Source of the DNA: an uncultured Anaerobiospirillum sp.
GTDB lineage: Bacteria; Pseudomonadota; Gammaproteobacteria; Enterobacterales; Succinivibrionaceae
Direction of reading: 5' to 3'
Length of the DNA: 64,000 bases
Assembly (NCBI GenBank): GCA_944389615.1
Contig: CALXNA010000003.1
Location: 59,470 to 123,469 of the forward strand
Numbering within the stretch: position 1 is the stretch's first letter; each line of letters starts with the position of its first letter. A program made the translations under genes and the position numbers. Below, one piece after another: positions 1-7,213 of the stretch. Under the pieces are notes generated by a model that worked only from the letters and a program-made list of their open reading frames with translations, had not been told where the DNA came from and made no database searches.

Positions 1-187
1 TAAGGCCTTGGGCCTCATCGACGAGGTCATCCCTGAGCCATTAGGCGGCGCCCACCGCGACTACGACACCATGGCGCAAAACTTAAAGGCGACCATCCTG
101 CGCCAGATCGCCGAGATCAAGGCCAGCGGCATGGACAAGCTCCTTGAGAACCGCTTCAACCGCCTGATGTCCTACGGCTACTGCTAA
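1..187 (+). CDS. accA: Acetyl-CoA carboxylase carboxyltransferase subunit alpha, C-terminal end (partial)
   Basis: The reading frame entering at base 2 gives a 61-residue C-terminus containing [11 protein letters not shown] and ending RLMSYGYC before TAA. This closely matches the end of AccA, the alpha subunit of the carboxyltransferase that moves carboxyl from biotin to acetyl-CoA to make malonyl-CoA, the first step of fatty acid synthesis. Only the tail is in the window; the 5' part lies to the left. tilS follows 79 bases downstream, and accA and tilS are also close neighbours in many gammaproteobacteria. A hairpin with a T-rich tail sits between them, so the genes are probably separate transcripts or partly attenuated. 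Confidence 0.93.
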   Translation, partial: KALGLIDEVIPEPLGGAHRDYDTMAQNLKATILRQIAEIKASGMDKLLENRFNRLMSYGYC

Positions 188-213
188 TAACCCGCAAACT
201 ACGCTCTCTCCCG

Positions 214-248
214 CCGCCTGTGCCCTCTGGTACGGGCGGTGCTGTTTT
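214..248 (+). terminator. Rho-independent terminator after accA
   Basis: An 11-bp stem (214-224 with 229-239, with G-U pairs) closes a CTCT loop and is followed by GCTGTTTT. It lies just after the accA stop and 19 bases before tilS. Confidence 0.6.
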
Positions 249-266
249 CGGCGACCAAGGATCCCC

Positions 267-1883
267 ATGACTAGCCCGCTCGCACCGCCCAACTACGCTT
301 CCGCCCAGCGCGCTTACCGCGTCGCGTTGCAAAACTTCCGCGGCCTGCTTGGGCGCCAACGGGCGGCCCAAGCGCAGGCGGCGCGCCAAGCGCTCGGCAC
401 CGATCCCACCGACGTCGCGCGCTACGCCATCACAGGAAGGGCGCAGCTTAATGTGCCCACGCTCGTCCCGGCAAGTGAGCAGCTCACGGCCTTGGCGCAG
501 CAGCTGATGACACAGCTGTCGGCCTTAGTCCATAGCACTTTGGCGGTCGCGCCTGCACGCTGTCGCTTGGTGGTCGGTCTATCCGGTGGTGCGGACTCGG
601 CCTTAGTGCTGGTGCTCGCGGCGCGCATGGCGGCGCAGTACGGCTATCAGGTGCAGGCGGTGCATTGCATCCATGGGCTCGATCCGGACGATGCCATTTG
701 GCTTGAGCACAATCAAGCGCTCTGCGCTCAGTTGGGCGTAGCGCTGACCACGCCGCAGCTGAACATCGTCTATGGCGGGGGCGTGTCACCGGAGGATGCT
801 TCGCGTCAGGAGCGCTACCGCGCCTTGCTCGGTGAGTTACGCGCAGCCGAGGCGCAGGGCCTCTGCGCAGCACTACTCTTAGGGCATCAGGCCGACGACC
901 AAATCGAGAGCTTTATGCTGGCTCTAAAGCGTGGCTCGGGGCCGCAGGGCCTAGCGGGCATGAGCATGCTGGTGCGCGATGAGCGCGGCACGCTGGTTCG
1001 GCCGCTGCTTGATTTGCACAAACACGAGGTCGAGCAGGTGCTCACGCTGCTTAATGTGCCCTACGTCTACGACCTGTCGAACTCCTACCTTAAGTTTGAG
1101 CGCAACTTTGTGCGCCTTAAAGTACTGCCTCAGCTCAAAGCCCGCTTCCCCGGCGTAGCAGGCGCCATCTTGCGCAGCCAAAAGCTCTGCCGCTACGAGC
1201 ACGACCTCGCCCAGCGTTTGGTGCAAGAGAAGCTGATGCAGCTGCGACGCGATCCATGGACGCTCGACTTTGCCCCGCTTGATCTCAGCGATCAGGCCTT
1301 AACCACCATCCTCGTGCGCACCTTTATCAGTGAGGCCATCGGCTGCTGCGAGTTCAACCACGTCGAGCAAGCCCTGACCTTAATGGCCGCAGGCCACGAC
1401 CGCAATGGCTTAGTCATGCTTACGCCGCCGTGGGCGCTCTCGACCTTTCTGCATTACCTCTGCATCTATCAGCCGCTTTCAGAGCACGATCTGACGCAGC
1501 TTACCGGCCGCCACGAACTCAAACTAGGCACCGCCCTGACTTTTGGTCCGTATCGCTATGAGCTCGTGCCCGCAGCCGCGCCGCATCAATCTAACGAGCT
1601 GCGCGCCCAAGCACTCGGCTCCTGTGCCTTTGCGGCCGATAACGTCGTGCTCGACTTTGATTATGCCCGGGGCCAAGCGCTGCGCCTGCAAGGCCGCGCC
1701 CACGCCCGGCCGCTTAAGAAGCTCATGATCGCAGCGGAAATCGCCCCATGGCTGCGCCCGGCGCTGCCGCTCATCTATGACCTGAGCGGTGAGCTCCTTG
1801 CGGTGGCGCTCTTAGGGACGGTGGCGGATACCGCGCCGCGCTATGAGCTGCGCATTAGCCGCAGCGCGGAGGTCGGCCGCTAA
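267..1883 (+). CDS. tilS: tRNA(Ile)-lysidine synthase
   Basis: TilS attaches lysine to cytidine 34 of the CAU-anticodon isoleucine tRNA, using ATP, so that it reads AUA. The PP-loop ATP-pyrophosphatase signature SGGADS is at residues 106-111, followed by the expected HCIHG and GHQADDQIES segments; the later part carries the TilS substrate-binding region (RNFVRLKVLPQL) and a C-terminal domain. The start at ATG 267 has AAGGA about 5 bases upstream. The protein is 538 residues against about 430 in E. coli. About 100 residues precede the PP-loop motif, where about 20 are usual, so it has an unusual N-terminal extension rich in Ala and Gln. The stop overlaps that of the convergent phosphatase gene by a few bases. 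Confidence 0.93.
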   Translation: MTSPLAPPNYASAQRAYRVALQNFRGLLGRQRAAQAQAARQALGTDPTDVARYAITGRAQLNVPTLVPASEQLTALAQQLMTQLSALVHSTLAVAPARCRLVVGLSGGADSALVLVLAARMAAQYGYQVQAVHCIHGLDPDDAIWLEHNQALCAQLGVALTTPQLNIVYGGGVSPEDASRQERYRALLGELRAAEAQGLCAALLLGHQADDQIESFMLALKRGSGPQGLAGMSMLVRDERGTLVRPLLDLHKHEVEQVLTLLNVPYVYDLSNSYLKFERNFVRLKVLPQLKARFPGVAGAILRSQKLCRYEHDLAQRLVQEKLMQLRRDPWTLDFAPLDLSDQALTTILVRTFISEAIGCCEFNHVEQALTLMAAGHDRNGLVMLTPPWALSTFLHYLCIYQPLSEHDLTQLTGRHELKLGTALTFGPYRYELVPAAAPHQSNELRAQALGSCAFAADNVVLDFDYARGQALRLQGRAHARPLKKLMIAAEIAPWLRPALPLIYDLSGELLAVALLGTVADTAPRYELRISRSAEVGR

Positions 1884-2530
1884 TCGTGCCAAGTTACGCC
1901 GTCGGCGAGACGGACGCACTCATTGACCAACGTCCAGCCGGAGGTGGCGTCGTAGTCGGCGACGACCATGGCGCAGTTGATGGGCGGGATATCATTCCAG
2001 AAGCGCGCGATCGGGCGGCCGGTGAGGGCGACGGTCAGGCCCTTAATCAGGGCACCGTGGGCCACGATTAAGATGCGCGGTGTCAGTTCGCTTGCCGTGG
2101 CAGCGGCGCCATGCTGGGCGCACAGGTCGGTGAGAAAAGAGCGGGCGCGCTCGACCAATTGCGGAATGCTCTCGCCTCCGGCGACCGGCACATAGCGCTC
2201 GGGCTGGTTAAAGAAGAGGTAGATCGGGTCGTGCGCATCGGCCGTCTCACGCTCAAAGACGCGGCCTTCGTCGGCGCCAAAGCTGATCTCCATGAGCCGC
2301 GGGTCGGTGACAATCGCGCCTAGGCGCTCACCCCAAATCAGCTGCGCAGTATGGTAAGCACGCTGCAGGGGACTGCTGTAGCAGTAGTCAAAGACCATGT
2401 CCTTGAGGCCAAGGCCTGCGGTGGTCGCCTGCTGGCGCCCCAAGTCCGTCAGGGCGATATCGCTTTGACCTTGCATCTTATGGGCGGCATTCCACTCGGT
2501 TTGCCCATGGCGCACCAGATAAACTCTCAT
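1880..2530 (-). CDS. Histidine phosphatase family protein, GpmB-like
   Basis: A 216-residue cytoplasmic protein of the phosphoglycerate mutase/histidine phosphatase superfamily. It opens with LVRHGQTEWN (catalytic His at residue 8, in the RHG motif) and has the second catalytic histidine in IVAHGALIKG; the segment MQGQSDIALTDLGRQQA is typical. The spacing and the INCAMV segment near the C-terminus resemble GpmB, but the substrate cannot be told from sequence; it could equally be a cobalamin or sugar phosphate phosphatase. The ATG start has GGGAG 7 bases upstream. It converges on tilS with a 4-base overlap of the 3' ends. Confidence 0.85.
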   Translation of the reverse strand: MRVYLVRHGQTEWNAAHKMQGQSDIALTDLGRQQATTAGLGLKDMVFDYCYSSPLQRAYHTAQLIWGERLGAIVTDPRLMEISFGADEGRVFERETADAHDPIYLFFNQPERYVPVAGGESIPQLVERARSFLTDLCAQHGAAATASELTPRILIVAHGALIKGLTVALTGRPIARFWNDIPPINCAMVVADYDATSGWTLVNECVRLADGVTWHD

Positions 2531-2592
2531 GGCAGAACTCCCAGATTGATCGTAAGGCCAATATAGGGGGCTCGCGCCGCGCTGTCAATTGC

Positions 2593-2722
2593 GGGCGCTG
2601 GGCTGCGCCGTGGGGGAGGGCGCTGGGCTGTGCCGCAGGGGAGAGCGTTGAGGGCTGCGCCGCGGGGGAGGGCGCTGGGCTGCGCCGCGGGGAGGGCGTT
2701 GAGGGCTGCGCCGCAGGGCGAG
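2593..2722. repeat. Imperfect tandem repeat, five units of 24-28 bp
   Basis: Five consecutive units follow the pattern GGCGYTGRGGGCTGCGCCG then a G-rich run, each differing by a few bases. The array lies upstream of the GpmB-like gene and is highly GC-rich. Confidence 0.75.
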
Positions 2723-2781
2723 GTTAGGCGCGCCTGACCGGGCGGGGGTGCGTCCCGTGCCTTGCGGGCTCCCAACGTAAA

Positions 2782-2811
2782 AGCGGCTCGAGGAGATAGG
2801 CTCGAGCCGCT
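2782..2811 (-). terminator. Strong inverted repeat, terminator-like on the minus strand
   Basis: An 11-bp perfect stem (AGCGGCTCGAG, 2782-2792, with 2801-2811) has an 8-base loop. On the minus strand it is followed by TTTT. No gene is known to be transcribed into it from the right, so it could instead serve an unrecognised transcript or be a processing or binding site. Confidence 0.4.
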
Positions 2812-2964
2812 CTGGGATAGATAAAAAAGCGCTTTTCTGTATTCTGCTTCTATCTACTTAGAGCACACTTTGGGCCAAAAGTTTCACCTTACGGCGCAAA
2901 AAGTTGGGTAGCGCCGTGCATGGCGCATGCTAAGATGAAAGGTAGTCTCTGAGGGAGGTGTGGT

Positions 2965-4089
2965 ATGCAGGGGATGAGTTCACGCTCCAAGTGGGCGCTC
3001 TGGGGGATGGTCGGGGTGGCAGGCCTGCTGACGGGATGCGTGAGTACGCAGGAGGGGGCGCCGGAGCTCGAGCCCAACGACCAGCTCGAGCAGCGGCTGG
3101 TGAGCGAATACGAGCTGATCAAGCAAGTGTCGGCACAGCTTGACCAAAGCAACATCTACGATGAGAGCATGCAGCCGCGCAACCAAAGCCGCAAGTGCCT
3201 GCTGCCGTTCTTGGTCAATAACGACCAAGGTTCGGTCGCGCTCTATTGGGACGGAGCTTGCCTCAATGGGCAAGCGGTAGGCCTTGGGCGCGTGGTGCGC
3301 ACTGATCATGGCTTTAAGACTACCGAGCTCTTAGTCGAGCTCAAGCCTGAGGAGCCTGACACGCTCTACACGTACCTCAACTTCAGCGTCGCGCGTGCAG
3401 AGAGCGAAGTGGGCACCAGTGTGCTCGCGCTCAAAGGTGGCAAGCTCCAAGGCCACAGCGCGACCTTGGGCTACTCCGATAGCGGCTGGGCGGCGGGCCA
3501 TTACGACCTGAGCTATCGCTATGAGGACACCACGAACTTCGTGAGCTACACCAAGGTCATCGATCTCATCAATGGCGAGAGCTCGTTTATCGTGGCCTAC
3601 CCGAACTTCAGCTACGACCTGTTAGAGGCGCAGGACAATGTCTTAAGCCCAATTGCGCGCACTTATCGCTTGCTCGAGGGCGCAAGCACGGTCGGCCTGT
3701 CCTATCTCTGGCTCAAAGACGGGCGCCTCTTGGTGCGCGATAATACCACCCATCAAGACCACATCATGACCAGCACTACGCCGGAGCTCACGGCCACCGT
3801 CAGCCGCATCAAGGATGAGGTTGAGACCCAGACTGCCGCGATCGATGCTGCGGTCGATACCGGCCTTGCCAAGATCGAGCAGTATGCCGCCGACAAGTGC
3901 CAGCGCCCGAGCGCCTTTTTCCGGGGCGATGAGGTCAATCAGATCTGCGACTACCGCGCGAACATTAGCGCCGCCCTCGAGCAGCTCAAGGCCGCCCAGG
4001 CCGAGCGCGCAACGTCCCTAGAGAGCGCCCGTGCCCACCAAGAGCAGCAACTCAAGGAGCTCGAAGCCCAGCTCCACAGCCTGCGCTAA
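2965..4089 (+). CDS. Hypothetical lipoprotein with C-terminal coiled coil
   Basis: The N-terminus carries a short signal peptide ending in a lipobox LLTGC (Cys25), so the 374-residue product is predicted to be lipidated and anchored in the envelope. Residues 30-270 form a globular region with repeated aromatic, beta-rich segments that I do not recognise. Residues 275-374 are charged, with Glu/Lys/Gln heptads typical of a coiled coil, and include two cysteines (KCQRP and QICDY) that may pair. GAGGGAGG lies 6 bases before ATG 2965 and supports that start; a second ATG at 2974 is possible. It stands alone between terminator-like hairpins and converges on the sulfatase-fold gene. Confidence 0.75.
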   Translation: MQGMSSRSKWALWGMVGVAGLLTGCVSTQEGAPELEPNDQLEQRLVSEYELIKQVSAQLDQSNIYDESMQPRNQSRKCLLPFLVNNDQGSVALYWDGACLNGQAVGLGRVVRTDHGFKTTELLVELKPEEPDTLYTYLNFSVARAESEVGTSVLALKGGKLQGHSATLGYSDSGWAAGHYDLSYRYEDTTNFVSYTKVIDLINGESSFIVAYPNFSYDLLEAQDNVLSPIARTYRLLEGASTVGLSYLWLKDGRLLVRDNTTHQDHIMTSTTPELTATVSRIKDEVETQTAAIDAAVDTGLAKIEQYAADKCQRPSAFFRGDEVNQICDYRANISAALEQLKAAQAERATSLESARAHQEQQLKELEAQLHSLR

Positions 4090-4102
4090 TTACCTAAACG
4101 CA

Positions 4103-4132
4103 CGCGCCCGCGGCCATTTGGTCGCGGGCGCG
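4103..4132. terminator. Bidirectional terminator hairpin
   Basis: A 13-bp GC-rich stem (4103-4115 with 4120-4132, one G-U pair) closes an ATTT loop midway between two convergent genes. The flanks lack a long T-run in either direction, so termination is inferred from position and stability. Confidence 0.6.
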
Positions 4133-4152
4133 GCATTTAGAGCAAGGTGACC

Positions 4153-6009
4153 TTACTCAGCGGACTGGTCAGCCTTGTCCTCGTCAGCCTTGTCCTCTTC
4201 CTCGTCCTGCGGCGGGTAGAAGCGCTCGGCATCGGCGACGGTTGGGCGCTGCTGCTCGGTCTGCTCGATGAGATCTAACAATTGGGCGCGCAGCTGGAGC
4301 TTATCGTCGGTGTATAAGCGGTCGAGCACCTTGTTGTAGATCTGATTAGGGTCGTTGAAGTCCTCGTAGAGGCAGTCATCTTTATAGTGGTCAGCCGTGA
4401 CTTGGGCGCTGCCGTCGACCTCCGGGGCAAAGATGGCGTAGGTGAACTTGTCGGTCACGATGGCACGGCCTAAGCGGTTCTCGGAGACCTGCACCAGGGC
4501 CTGCTGGACGCGGCCCGGGGTAATGGTGCCCTCATGCGGGGGCAGCGAGAGCTCATTTGGGCCCTCTGGAGCTGGGCCCTGCGGGCCTTGAGCCTCAGGG
4601 GAGTCGACGGTATGGGCGAGCGCTAAGATGTTCTCGCCGATGATGTCCGCTGGTACCTCGACCCCGGCTAAGCTCAGTACGGTGCGGGTCAACGAGGTGT
4701 TGGAGACGATATCGTCGACCGGACGGCAGGTTGCGACCGCACCACCGCCGATGACTAACGGTACCTTGACCGTGTCGTAGTGGCAGGTACCGGTGCGTAC
4801 CTTGTCTTCGTCTTTGGTGGTGCAGTTTAAGTCGTTGTTGCGCGAGTTGAAGCTAGTACCGCCCATGGCCGTGAAGATGATGACGGTGTTTTCGTACAGG
4901 CCCTTGGCCTTCAAGCTCTCAATCAGCTCACCTAAGGTGTTGTCGAGCTGCTTGCACTGGGCCATGTAGTTATCGTACTCGAAGATCAAGCCCGGACGGA
5001 AGATCTGGGCATTGACCGGCGGGTCGAGGCGCAGCGGTAAGGACTTGATGATGGCCTCTTCGGCCAGATAGCACCAGTGATGGGACTCTTCCTCATCCAC
5101 GGTCAGTTTCTTGACCGTGCCAGCTTCCTCGTTCGCAGCCTCAGTCTTATCTTCGGCTTGTTGCGCCTCAGCCTGTTGCGCCTCCGCTTGCTCCTCGGCC
5201 TTCTTGGCCTCAGCTTCGGCCTGTTGGCGCTCCTCTTCCTCAAGCTCCGCGCGGAGCTTCGGGTCGAAGCGTTTCTCTTGCTCTTGGACTTCCTTTAAGG
5301 CCGCCTTATCCGCCTCGCGCGTGGCCTCATCGTTGGCCTTGAGCTTGTCGTTGTACTGGATGTAAATCTGGTGCAGGTACTCGACCGGGCGCACCATGCG
5401 CTGTGGCATTGGGTCAAACGGGGCGAAGGTCAAGAAGAAAGGATCGCTGCCGACTTGGGCTAAGAAGTCGTTGGTGTAGCCTAATAAGGCGGCGTTGCGG
5501 CCGTCGTGGAACTCAATCTTTTGGCCCTGTTCATCGAAGACATAGCCCTCTTTGAGGTCTGAAGTGTGGCCTAAGTCATTGGCCGCGCGCCAAAAGCCGT
5601 TGTAGCCGCCGCGCTCGCCCGGCTCGACCGCGGTCTCAGCGGTGACATTGCCGTGCTCATCGCAGATGCTCTTGTGGCCCGCAAGCTGCCATTGGCCGAC
5701 ATAGCCAGTCTTATAGCCTGCGTCCTGTAAGTACTGGGCCAAGGTCTTGGTGCCCTGCGGCAGTGTGCCCTCTAAGGTAAAGCAGCCGGTCTCGGAGGCG
5801 AGCTTGCCGGTCTGCAGAATGCCGCGGGCGGCCGTGCTCAGGCTGTGGGCGGCAATGGCATGGTTGAACTTCACGCCTTGGGCGGCCAGAGAATCTAACA
5901 CCGGCGTAATGTTGGAAGCCTGACCAAAGCAGCCGCACGAATCGGCTCGGAGCTGATCAGTTAAGATGAAAACGATGTTTGGTCGGGAACGCTTAATCAC
6001 ATCTGGCAT
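4153..6009 (-). CDS. Sulfatase/alkaline-phosphatase-fold protein with degenerate active site
   Basis: The 618-residue product begins with RPNIVFILTDQLRADSCGCFG, the first metal-binding strand of the type I sulfatase family (Asp18), and keeps the downstream signature of the nucleophile loop (RGILQTGK). The residues that matter are altered: the C/S-x-P-x-R formylglycine motif reads STAAR (58-62), so Cys and Pro are both replaced, and the second metal site, normally a D-H-G triad, reads FTAMGG. Around residues 240-310 there is a highly charged insertion of Glu/Ala/Gln/Lys, predicted coiled coil, and the tail is acidic. No signal peptide is seen, so it is probably cytoplasmic. AGAGGA lies 7 bases before the ATG. 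The fold is clear; enzymatic activity is doubtful. Confidence 0.8.
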   Translation of the reverse strand: MPDVIKRSRPNIVFILTDQLRADSCGCFGQASNITPVLDSLAAQGVKFNHAIAAHSLSTAARGILQTGKLASETGCFTLEGTLPQGTKTLAQYLQDAGYKTGYVGQWQLAGHKSICDEHGNVTAETAVEPGERGGYNGFWRAANDLGHTSDLKEGYVFDEQGQKIEFHDGRNAALLGYTNDFLAQVGSDPFFLTFAPFDPMPQRMVRPVEYLHQIYIQYNDKLKANDEATREADKAALKEVQEQEKRFDPKLRAELEEEERQQAEAEAKKAEEQAEAQQAEAQQAEDKTEAANEEAGTVKKLTVDEEESHHWCYLAEEAIIKSLPLRLDPPVNAQIFRPGLIFEYDNYMAQCKQLDNTLGELIESLKAKGLYENTVIIFTAMGGTSFNSRNNDLNCTTKDEDKVRTGTCHYDTVKVPLVIGGGAVATCRPVDDIVSNTSLTRTVLSLAGVEVPADIIGENILALAHTVDSPEAQGPQGPAPEGPNELSLPPHEGTITPGRVQQALVQVSENRLGRAIVTDKFTYAIFAPEVDGSAQVTADHYKDDCLYEDFNDPNQIYNKVLDRLYTDDKLQLRAQLLDLIEQTEQQRPTVADAERFYPPQDEEEDKADEDKADQSAE

Positions 6010-6433
6010 GTTTCAATCCTCTGCACGTGAACCTTGAGGCGAAGTGAGCGCAGGCTCCCTCAAGCCCCCAAGGGTTGTACCTTGCAAGTAAGTTGCCGAC
6101 TTGCCGCGGCAACGTCGAGCTATGATCAAACATAACAAGGCGCTTTGGTTAACGGCGCCCCCGCGCAAGTCTGTAGCCTGCGCCGCGCATCCTGCGCCCG
6201 CCGCGGCCCGCTACGCAGCTTCCGGCCGCGCTCGCCGCAGGCGCCGCCGCGACGGCGGCAGCAAGCTGCGCTGCTATGGGCGGCGCATAAAAAATTAGCC
6301 GTAGCAGATGCCGCGCAATGCAGCTCTCCTACGGCCAATGTTAGCCTGCCCCTGACTTGAGGTCGCGGGGGCGCTGCCCTACGGTCAGGTCGCATGCGAT
6401 CGCCCCTCACCGTATGGCAGCACGTAAGCCTGA
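6010..6433. other. Intergenic region, no gene recognised
   Basis: The 424 bases between the sulfatase-fold gene and rpsT (both on the minus strand) are very GC-rich around 6170-6290. Open frames here match no family and lack ribosome binding sites. The promoter of the sulfatase-fold gene should lie here but I cannot place it. Confidence 0.5.
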
Positions 6434-6697
6434 TTAAGCTAAAGCCTTGATCTTGGCGGCTAAGTCGCTCTTGTGACGAGCAGCCTTGTTCTTGTGGATC
6501 AAACCCTTGCAAGCAGCGCGGTCTAATACTGGCTCGACTTGCTTGAAAGCGGCAACAGCAGCTTCCTTGTCCTTAGCGGTGCAAGCAGCGATAACCTTCT
6601 TGATTAAGGTACGCATCTTGGAACGAGCAGCAACGTTACGTTGACGGGCCTTCTCGGAGAGGGCTGCGCGCTTCTTAGCAGACTTAATGTTAGGCAC
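6434..6697 (-). CDS. rpsT: 30S ribosomal protein S20
   Basis: The 87-residue basic protein ([20 protein letters not shown] at the N-terminus) is ribosomal protein S20, which binds 16S rRNA early in 30S assembly. Length and sequence match the family throughout. The start codon is GTG (6697-6695), with AGGAG 7 bases upstream; E. coli rpsT also uses a non-AUG start (UUG) and is autoregulated at translation, so a weak start here is consistent with the same control. A strong extended -10 promoter lies about 90 bases upstream. rpsT next to ribF-ileS-lspA is a conserved gammaproteobacterial arrangement, here interrupted by two additional genes. Confidence 0.97.
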   Translation of the reverse strand: MPNIKSAKKRAALSEKARQRNVAARSKMRTLIKKVIAACTAKDKEAAVAAFKQVEPVLDRAACKGLIHKNKAARHKSDLAAKIKALA

Positions 6698-6708
6698 GAA
6701 TAGCTCCT

Positions 6709-6740
6709 AAAAAATAATCAAAGTACTTTGAGATTATTGC
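6709..6740 (-). promoter_or_regulatory. Palindrome in the rpsT leader
   Basis: The leader just upstream of the rpsT ribosome binding site contains the perfect 14-base palindrome TCAAAGTACTTTGA (6718-6731), flanked by AATAAT and ATTATT that extend the pairing with a 2-base bulge. The position next to AGGAG would suit translational control, perhaps S20 autoregulation. Function is inferred. Confidence 0.45.
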
Positions 6741-6785
6741 CTGCGGGCGCCTTTGTCCTGCGGCTGCCCGGGCACTAAACGGCGT

Positions 6786-6794
6786 ATTATAGCA
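6786..6794 (-). promoter_or_regulatory. Extended -10 promoter of rpsT
   Basis: On the minus strand the sequence TGCTATAAT is a perfect -10 hexamer with the TGn extension. No good -35 box lies at 16-18 bp, as is usual for extended -10 promoters. Transcription would start near 6779. Confidence 0.7.
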
Positions 6795-7126
6795 AAAGGC
6801 GTTAAGAAAAGTGCATATTTATGGGCGCTAGCTCACAAAAATTTCCAAGCCCCGTCGCAGGCCACAAAGCCCCATTGCAAGCGCCTTGCGCCCGGCCTGA
6901 ACCTCATCGGAGCGGCAACGAAGGCCGCGCAGCGGGCGGTAGTCGGGGCTTAGTGGCACTTTGTATGCTTGCCTGTGCGTTCAGCTGCTGAGATCCATGG
7001 CAGCAGAGTCTAGGCTGAAGCGCGCCCGGACTTGAGCGGTGGGGCAGCTTAGGTACCCACCTTGGTACCAACCGTGGTACCCAACTTGGCCCTGTTGCGG
7101 CCTTCCATCATCTTTCGTTTTTGCTT
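6795..7126. other. Intergenic region between divergent rpsT and Sel1 lipoprotein genes
   Basis: About 330 bases with no recognised gene. It contains GGTACC clusters near 7052-7081 and should hold the promoter of the lipoprotein gene, which I cannot assign with confidence. Confidence 0.4.
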
Positions 7127-7213
7127 GGAGGCGGCGCTTCCTCGCCAAGTGACCTTGGGCCCGGTGGCCTGAAGGCTCAGTGAGCTTGGGGGTATTGGCG
7201 CCGGTTGTTGATG
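7127..7213 (+). promoter_or_regulatory. Hairpin-bridged ribosome binding site of the Sel1 lipoprotein gene
   Basis: GGAGG (7127-7131) directly abuts CGGCGC (7132-7137), which pairs perfectly with GCGCCG (7198-7203); the ATG at 7211 follows 7 bases later. The enclosed 60 bases contain further small hairpins (CCAAG/CTTGG at 7145-7158 and GCC/GGC at 7167-7176). There is no Shine-Dalgarno within 15 bases of the ATG. The same architecture precedes rsd and hupA. Confidence 0.6.

Larger units (their letters stand above)
2531..2964. other. Intergenic region with GC-rich repeats and two palindromes
   Basis: This 434-base gap separates the divergent GpmB-like and lipoprotein genes. It holds an imperfect tandem repeat (2593-2722), a perfect inverted repeat (2782-2811) and the palindrome AAAAGCGCTTTT (2825-2836). 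I see no credible coding sequence; open frames here are produced by the repeats. Confidence 0.6.
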
